A DNA stretch of 9,873 nucleotides from Cyclobacteriaceae bacterium (GTDB lineage Bacteria > Bacteroidota > Bacteroidia > Cytophagales > Cyclobacteriaceae). Of the stretch, positions 6,836-9,873 are shown piece after piece. The first letter of the stretch is position 1. Every line of letters starts with the position of its first letter. The stretch lies in contig JALOMN010000037.1 of NCBI GenBank assembly GCA_025455445.1, forward strand, positions 1 to 9,873, read 5' to 3'. The notes under the pieces were generated by a model. The model was not told the origin of the DNA and ran no database searches. It saw nothing but the letters and a program-made list of their open reading frames with translations. Position numbers and translations under genes: made by a program.

Positions 6836-6880
6836 GATTCAATATGTTGAGTGTTGAATCTTAAATCTTGAATAAAAGAT
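6836..6880 (+). repeat. TTGAAT-rich leader before atpG (copy 2) with inverted repeat
   Basis: Bases 6854-6880 read TTGAAT-CTT-AAATC-TTGAAT-AAAAGAT and end at the atpG ATG, closely matching the atpA leader. Upstream, GATTCAA (6836-6842) is a perfect inverted copy of TTGAATC (6854-6860), with an 11-base loop, so a 7-bp hairpin could form here but not before atpA. Confidence 0.6.
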
Positions 6881-7759
6881 ATGCCCAGTTTAAAAGAAGT
6901 AAAGAGTAGGATTACCTCTGTAATATCAACCCAGCAGATTACAAAAGCTATGAAAATGGTGGCTGCTGCCAAGTTGAGAAAATCACAGGATCGTATTACG
7001 CTGATGAGACCGTATGCAAAAAAGATGTCGCATCTGTTTCAAAATCTTTCTGCGGCTGAGCAAGATAATCAGGCATGGTATAATCAGCAGCGCGAAGTAA
7101 ATAAAGTTTTACTGGTGGTAGTTACTTCAGATCGTGGATTGTGCGGAGGCTTCAACAGCACCATTACAAAGGCAGCGATTCGATTAGCAACTGAGAAATA
7201 TCCTGAACAACACGCCAAAGGCAACGTATTTATTCTACCATTAGGTAAAAAGGGTTGGGAGTTTTTCAGCAAACGCAATCAGCCAATGGTAAGTGATTAC
7301 TGGAATATTTTCCATGGTCTTTCTTATGATAGTGTTTCATCGGTAGCGGAATATATAATGACGGAGTTTCGCAATGGCACGTACGATAAGATTGAAATCA
7401 TTTATAATGAATTCAAGAATGTTGCCACACAGATACTTCGCACGGAGCAATTTCTGCCTGTGGTTACAGTGAAGCAACAAGCAAAATCAGTTGAGAGTGA
7501 TTATATCTATCAGCCAAGTCAATCAGATATTATTGTTGGGCTTGTACCTAAATCACTAAAAGTGCAGCTTTATAAAGCAGTCCTGGATTCAAATGCTGCC
7601 GAAAATGGCGCACGTATGACTGCCATGGATAAAGCGACTGAAAATGCAGGTGAATTATTAAAGGAATTGAAACTCACTTATAACCGTACAAGGCAAGCGG
7701 CTATCACCAAAGAGATACTTGAAATCGTTGCAGGTGCTGAGGCGCTTAAAGCTTCCTAA
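6881..7759 (+). CDS. atpG: ATP synthase F1 subunit gamma
   Basis: Central shaft of the rotor, 292 residues, normal length. The N-terminal helix opens with the family pattern MPSLKEVKSRITSV, then TQQITKAMKMVAAAKLRK (17-34), which lies in the alpha/beta cavity. The Rossmann-like middle domain contains TSDRGLCGGFN (81-91), highly conserved. The C-terminal helix carries ENGARMTAMDKATENA (240-255) and ends in TRQAAITKEILEIVAGAEAL, the classic gamma end that contacts the beta catch loop. No redox-regulatory cysteine insertion of the chloroplast type is present. It is the last gene of the cluster: a strong terminator begins 21 bases after the stop, so atpD and atpC are not transcribed with it. Confidence 0.97.
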   Translation: MPSLKEVKSRITSVISTQQITKAMKMVAAAKLRKSQDRITLMRPYAKKMSHLFQNLSAAEQDNQAWYNQQREVNKVLLVVVTSDRGLCGGFNSTITKAAIRLATEKYPEQHAKGNVFILPLGKKGWEFFSKRNQPMVSDYWNIFHGLSYDSVSSVAEYIMTEFRNGTYDKIEIIYNEFKNVATQILRTEQFLPVVTVKQQAKSVESDYIYQPSQSDIIVGLVPKSLKVQLYKAVLDSNAAENGARMTAMDKATENAGELLKELKLTYNRTRQAAITKEILEIVAGAEALKAS

Positions 7760-7779
7760 TGAATACAGACTTCGTATCG

Positions 7780-7818
7780 AAAGCTCTCTGGATTAAAACC
7801 GGAGAGCTTTTGTTTTTT
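7780..7818 (+). terminator. Intrinsic terminator closing the atp cluster
   Basis: A 12-bp stem pairs 7780-7791 (AAAGCTCTCTGG) with 7799-7810 (CCGGAGAGCTTT), with one T-G wobble and a seven-base loop ATTAAAA. It is followed by TGTTTTTT (7811-7818). It starts 21 bases after the atpG stop and precedes the next gene by about 44 bases. Confidence 0.93.
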
Positions 7819-7820
7819 AT

Positions 7821-7853
7821 GAGGTAGCAGTTACCTCCTTATTATTACTTTTA
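7821..7853 (+). promoter_or_regulatory. Candidate promoter/operator region for the UbiA-like gene
   Basis: A perfect six-base inverted repeat, GAGGTA (7821-7826) and TACCTC (7832-7837) around GCAGT, lies just upstream of TACTTTTA (7846-7853), which differs from the TAnnTTTG -7 box in its last base. The start codon follows nine bases later. A preceding strong terminator means the gene needs its own promoter. No good -33 TTG is seen, so this is tentative. Confidence 0.35.
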
Positions 7854-7862
7854 GAAATTTAC

Positions 7863-8666
7863 ATGTATCGCCTGTTCGCCTGGTATAATATATTCAGCAT
7901 TTTAAGCATTGATGTTGTTATTGGTGCAGTGGTTGGTAATCTTTTTTTTGCGCAATGTTCTGGTGTCTCTGTTTCTTTCTTTTCGCTGCTTTCATTGGGA
8001 TGCACGGTATGGATTATCTATACCGCAGATCATTTGCTGGATGTGGTGCATCTGAATCACCGCGCTTCCACAGAACGACATTTGTTTCACCAGAGATATT
8101 TTAAAGAATTAATCCAATGGATGTTAATCATCGCAGGTGTGGATTGTGTTTTACTATTTTTTCTTCCTGAGGATACCGTATTGCAAGGCTTGGCGCTTGG
8201 TTGTTTGGTTGCACTATATTTAGTGTTTCAAAGCAAGTTCAAGATTGCTAAAGAGTTTAGTGTTGCATTGCTTTATGTGGCGGGTGTGGTAATACCGGTA
8301 AGTTCAATTACAGAATTTTCTAAAATTGATTTCGTGGTGGTATCCGCGTATTTCATCCTGGCATTTATCAACCTCGTATTTTTTTCATTCATGGAGAAAG
8401 AAAGCGATATAAAAGATAACCATACTTCTATTGCAACAATCCTCAATGAAAGGGTGATAGCATGGATCTTGATGACTCTGCTCGCATTAGTGGTAGCATT
8501 GTGCATTATACTCTTTGCAGAATTTGAAAAGCGTATCCCTTCTTTGATACTGCTTGCGATGGCCATTAGCCTGTTCCTTGTAATGCACTTTCGGAATCAT
8601 CTGCATAAAAGATACCGCATGTTGGCCGATGCAGTATTTCTTATTCCGATTATCGCGCTTTTGTAA
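7863..8666 (+). CDS. Polytopic membrane protein, divergent UbiA-like prenyltransferase superfamily
   Basis: A 267-residue, very hydrophobic protein with about seven to nine membrane helices. Features recall UbiA prenyltransferases: after the first helices comes IYTADHLLDVVHLNH (52-66), with Asp56 and Asp60 spaced like the first Asp-rich motif; in the middle KEFSVALLYVAGVVIPV (130-146) resembles the family's K-E-L helix; and after the fifth or sixth helix FMEKESDIKDNHTSIAT (176-192) offers Asp182 and Asp185 at the second Asp motif. The leading Asn-Asp of the classic NDxxD motif is Thr-Ala here, so activity on an isoprenoid is uncertain. The end, YRMLADAVFLIP, is a short loop and helix. The gene stands alone between a terminator and a long gap, so context gives no substrate. 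An uncharacterised membrane protein without enzyme activity is the alternative. Confidence 0.55.
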   Translation: MYRLFAWYNIFSILSIDVVIGAVVGNLFFAQCSGVSVSFFSLLSLGCTVWIIYTADHLLDVVHLNHRASTERHLFHQRYFKELIQWMLIIAGVDCVLLFFLPEDTVLQGLALGCLVALYLVFQSKFKIAKEFSVALLYVAGVVIPVSSITEFSKIDFVVVSAYFILAFINLVFFSFMEKESDIKDNHTSIATILNERVIAWILMTLLALVVALCIILFAEFEKRIPSLILLAMAISLFLVMHFRNHLHKRYRMLADAVFLIPIIALL

Positions 8667-8845
8667 ACTGAATTTAGTCGCGTGGGTAGGTACATTCTAT
8701 ATGACAATGAATGCTCATTGATGCTTCTCAATTCCATATATTGGTATTTTACAAACAATCTTACACGACTCTTACGTTTGTCATTACCATATAGGAAAAA
8801 TGGTATCTTGTAATCCTGTTTTTTAAACCCTATTGTTGATTCGTT
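8667..8845. other. Intergenic region with small inverted repeats and a candidate -7 box
   Basis: This 179-base gap holds no convincing ORF. It contains CAATGA-ATGC-TCATTG (8705-8720), a perfect six-base hairpin without a T tract, and TACCAT (8785-8790) with ATGGTA (8800-8805), a perfect inverted repeat with a nine-base spacer. Between them, TACGTTTG (8773-8780) matches the TAnnTTTG -7 consensus; it lies 65 bases before the PAS gene ATG. No standard -33 TTG is at the right distance. I see no clear terminator for the upstream gene. Confidence 0.45.
8773..8780 (+). promoter_or_regulatory. Candidate -7 element TACGTTTG for the PAS protein gene
   Basis: An exact match to TAnnTTTG, the same octamer as upstream of the TPR lipoprotein gene. 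A start just downstream would place the TACCAT/ATGGTA inverted repeat (8785-8805) at or just after the transcription start, a plausible operator or leader hairpin. The -33 region is only T-rich (8747-8750). Confidence 0.35.
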
Positions 8846-9873
8846 ATGCCTCTATTGCCGACCATGCAGCATATTATTGATAATCTGCCAGTGGTTGTTT
8901 TTGAATACACCATCTTTCCGGATGGCTCACGTGATTTTACCTATTTAAGTAAAGGCTGTAAAGAAATATTGGGGATTGACCGAGAATTATTATTGCAAGG
9001 AACCTATCCCCTGCAGAGTTTTATCTATCGTGATGACTGGGAAAATTTTAATCTTTTATTTGAGAAGGCAGCAAGTGAGGTAGTTCCATTTAAATGGGAA
9101 GGACGCATTTTTTCTTTTGGCGCAGAAATCAAATGGATTGAAGTATCGGGTGTTCCGGTTCGTCTGGAGGGCGGAAGAATTGGATGGAGTGGTGTAATTA
9201 GTGATATACGCCAGCGCAAAGAACTTGAACAACAACAGACGGAGTCTGATAGACGCTATCGCACGTTGGTAGAATCATTGCCACTGGGCATGGGGGTTCA
9301 TCAGCAAGGCAAGCTCGTGTATGTAAATGAGTATGCGGCTAAAATGATGGGAGCAGAAAATACCGATCAAATGATTGGAATGTCGGTTCTTGATTTTGTT
9401 CATCCCGATAATAAGCAGCAGGTAATTGAGCGCACGCGTAAAGTGATGGCAGGTGAATTTCTTGATTTCGCGGAGGAAAAATTTATCACTCTGGATGGCC
9501 GTGAACTTATCGTGGAAACACAAGCCCAGCCATTTATATTTAATGGGAAGCCGGCAGTTCAGATTATCGTAAAGAACATTACAGAACAAAAGCTGGCGAA
9601 TGAAACAATCCGCAAAACGGAAACACTATTTTCAGAATTGTTCAATAGCGCGCCTATGGCGATCGTGTTGCTTAAAAGTGATGGTAATGTAGAGCGCGTG
9701 AATCATGGTTTTGAAACCATGTTTGGTTATTCTATTTCTGAGCTTAAAGGTAAAAGTCTTAATAATTTTATAGTGCCGCGAAATCTTGAGTCAGAAGGTA
9801 ACTATGTAAACTCCATGATTTCAGAGAACCGATTTGTTCGTCTAGAAACCTATCGATTACGTAAAGATGGCAA
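8846..9873 (+). CDS. Multi-PAS signalling protein, 3' end outside window (probable sensor kinase)
   Basis: The frame is open from the ATG at 8846 to the window end: 342 codons and two bases, with no stop. An in-frame TGA at 8837-8839 makes this the first ATG. The product starts directly with sensory domains and shows no signal peptide or membrane helix, so it is probably cytoplasmic. Three PAS domains follow in tandem: about 8-122 (YLSKGCKEILGI, ending GVISDIRQRKELEQ), 137-246 (LVYVNEYAAKMMGA, ending IIVKNITEQKLANE) and 260 to the edge (VNHGFETMFGYSISELKGKSL, then RLRKDG). Short helical linkers of the PAC-to-PAS type join them. In Bacteroidota such arrays usually end in a histidine kinase, less often in a cyclase or phosphatase; the output domain is beyond the window, so kinase is inference. 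Ligands cannot be read. Confidence 0.85.
   Translation, partial: MPLLPTMQHIIDNLPVVVFEYTIFPDGSRDFTYLSKGCKEILGIDRELLLQGTYPLQSFIYRDDWENFNLLFEKAASEVVPFKWEGRIFSFGAEIKWIEVSGVPVRLEGGRIGWSGVISDIRQRKELEQQQTESDRRYRTLVESLPLGMGVHQQGKLVYVNEYAAKMMGAENTDQMIGMSVLDFVHPDNKQQVIERTRKVMAGEFLDFAEEKFITLDGRELIVETQAQPFIFNGKPAVQIIVKNITEQKLANETIRKTETLFSELFNSAPMAIVLLKSDGNVERVNHGFETMFGYSISELKGKSLNNFIVPRNLESEGNYVNSMISENRFVRLETYRLRKDG

Noticed and set aside
5215..6880. CRISPR or insertion-sequence origin of the TTGAAT repeats
   Set aside because: Only two copies about 1.6 kb apart, short and imperfect, each next to a start codon, with no spacers, target duplications or transposase.
9025..9589. Two minus-strand ORFs (64 and 104 residues) at the right end
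   Set aside because: Both are antisense to the three-PAS frame, which stays open for 342 codons with clear domain motifs.

Overview
This window is a piece of a Bacteroidota chromosome, most likely Cytophagales (Cyclobacteriaceae-like). Four things point there: a PorW/SprE-like lipoprotein of the type IX secretion and gliding system, several matches to the Bacteroidota -7 promoter element TAnnTTTG, A-rich start contexts without a clear Shine-Dalgarno, and an ATP synthase operon that ends at the gamma gene without the beta and epsilon genes. The lineage is inferred from these traits; no 16S gene is present.

Left part (1-2014). A TPR lipoprotein gene on the minus strand, cut by the window edge, is divergent from a two-gene unit on the plus strand: a membrane-anchored M23 (LytM) peptidase and a bactofilin. 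Peptidase plus bactofilin is a known cell-shape pairing. A strong hairpin with a T tract (1981-2014) closes this unit.

Centre (2016-7818). The F-type ATP synthase cluster reads AtpZ/AtpI-family protein, a four-helix membrane protein in the AtpI position, then atpB (a), atpE (c), atpF (b), atpH (delta), atpA (alpha) and atpG (gamma). A good Bacteroidota -7 box, TACTTTTG, lies between the four-helix gene and atpB and supports a later atpB start (2712) that exposes a signal peptide. A large hairpin follows atpE and a weaker one precedes it, which may help set the high c-subunit dose. A perfect-type terminator closes the cluster at 7780-7818. Proton-path residues can be read: Glu64 in c, and Arg271, His280, Glu313 and Gln320 in a. 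Subunit a has an unusual Ala where Asn is expected four residues after the essential Arg. The catalytic beta subunit must be encoded elsewhere.

Right part (7821-9873). A polytopic membrane protein resembling a divergent UbiA-type prenyltransferase is followed by a 179-bp gap with small inverted repeats and a candidate promoter. Then comes the 5' part of a signalling protein with three tandem PAS domains, cut by the window end before its output domain.

I found no RNA genes, insertion sequences, CRISPR arrays or phage genes. The window is mainly a core-genome region. The most interesting points are regulatory structure inside the atp cluster, start-site corrections and residue-level oddities. 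I do not see a clearly new biological system.
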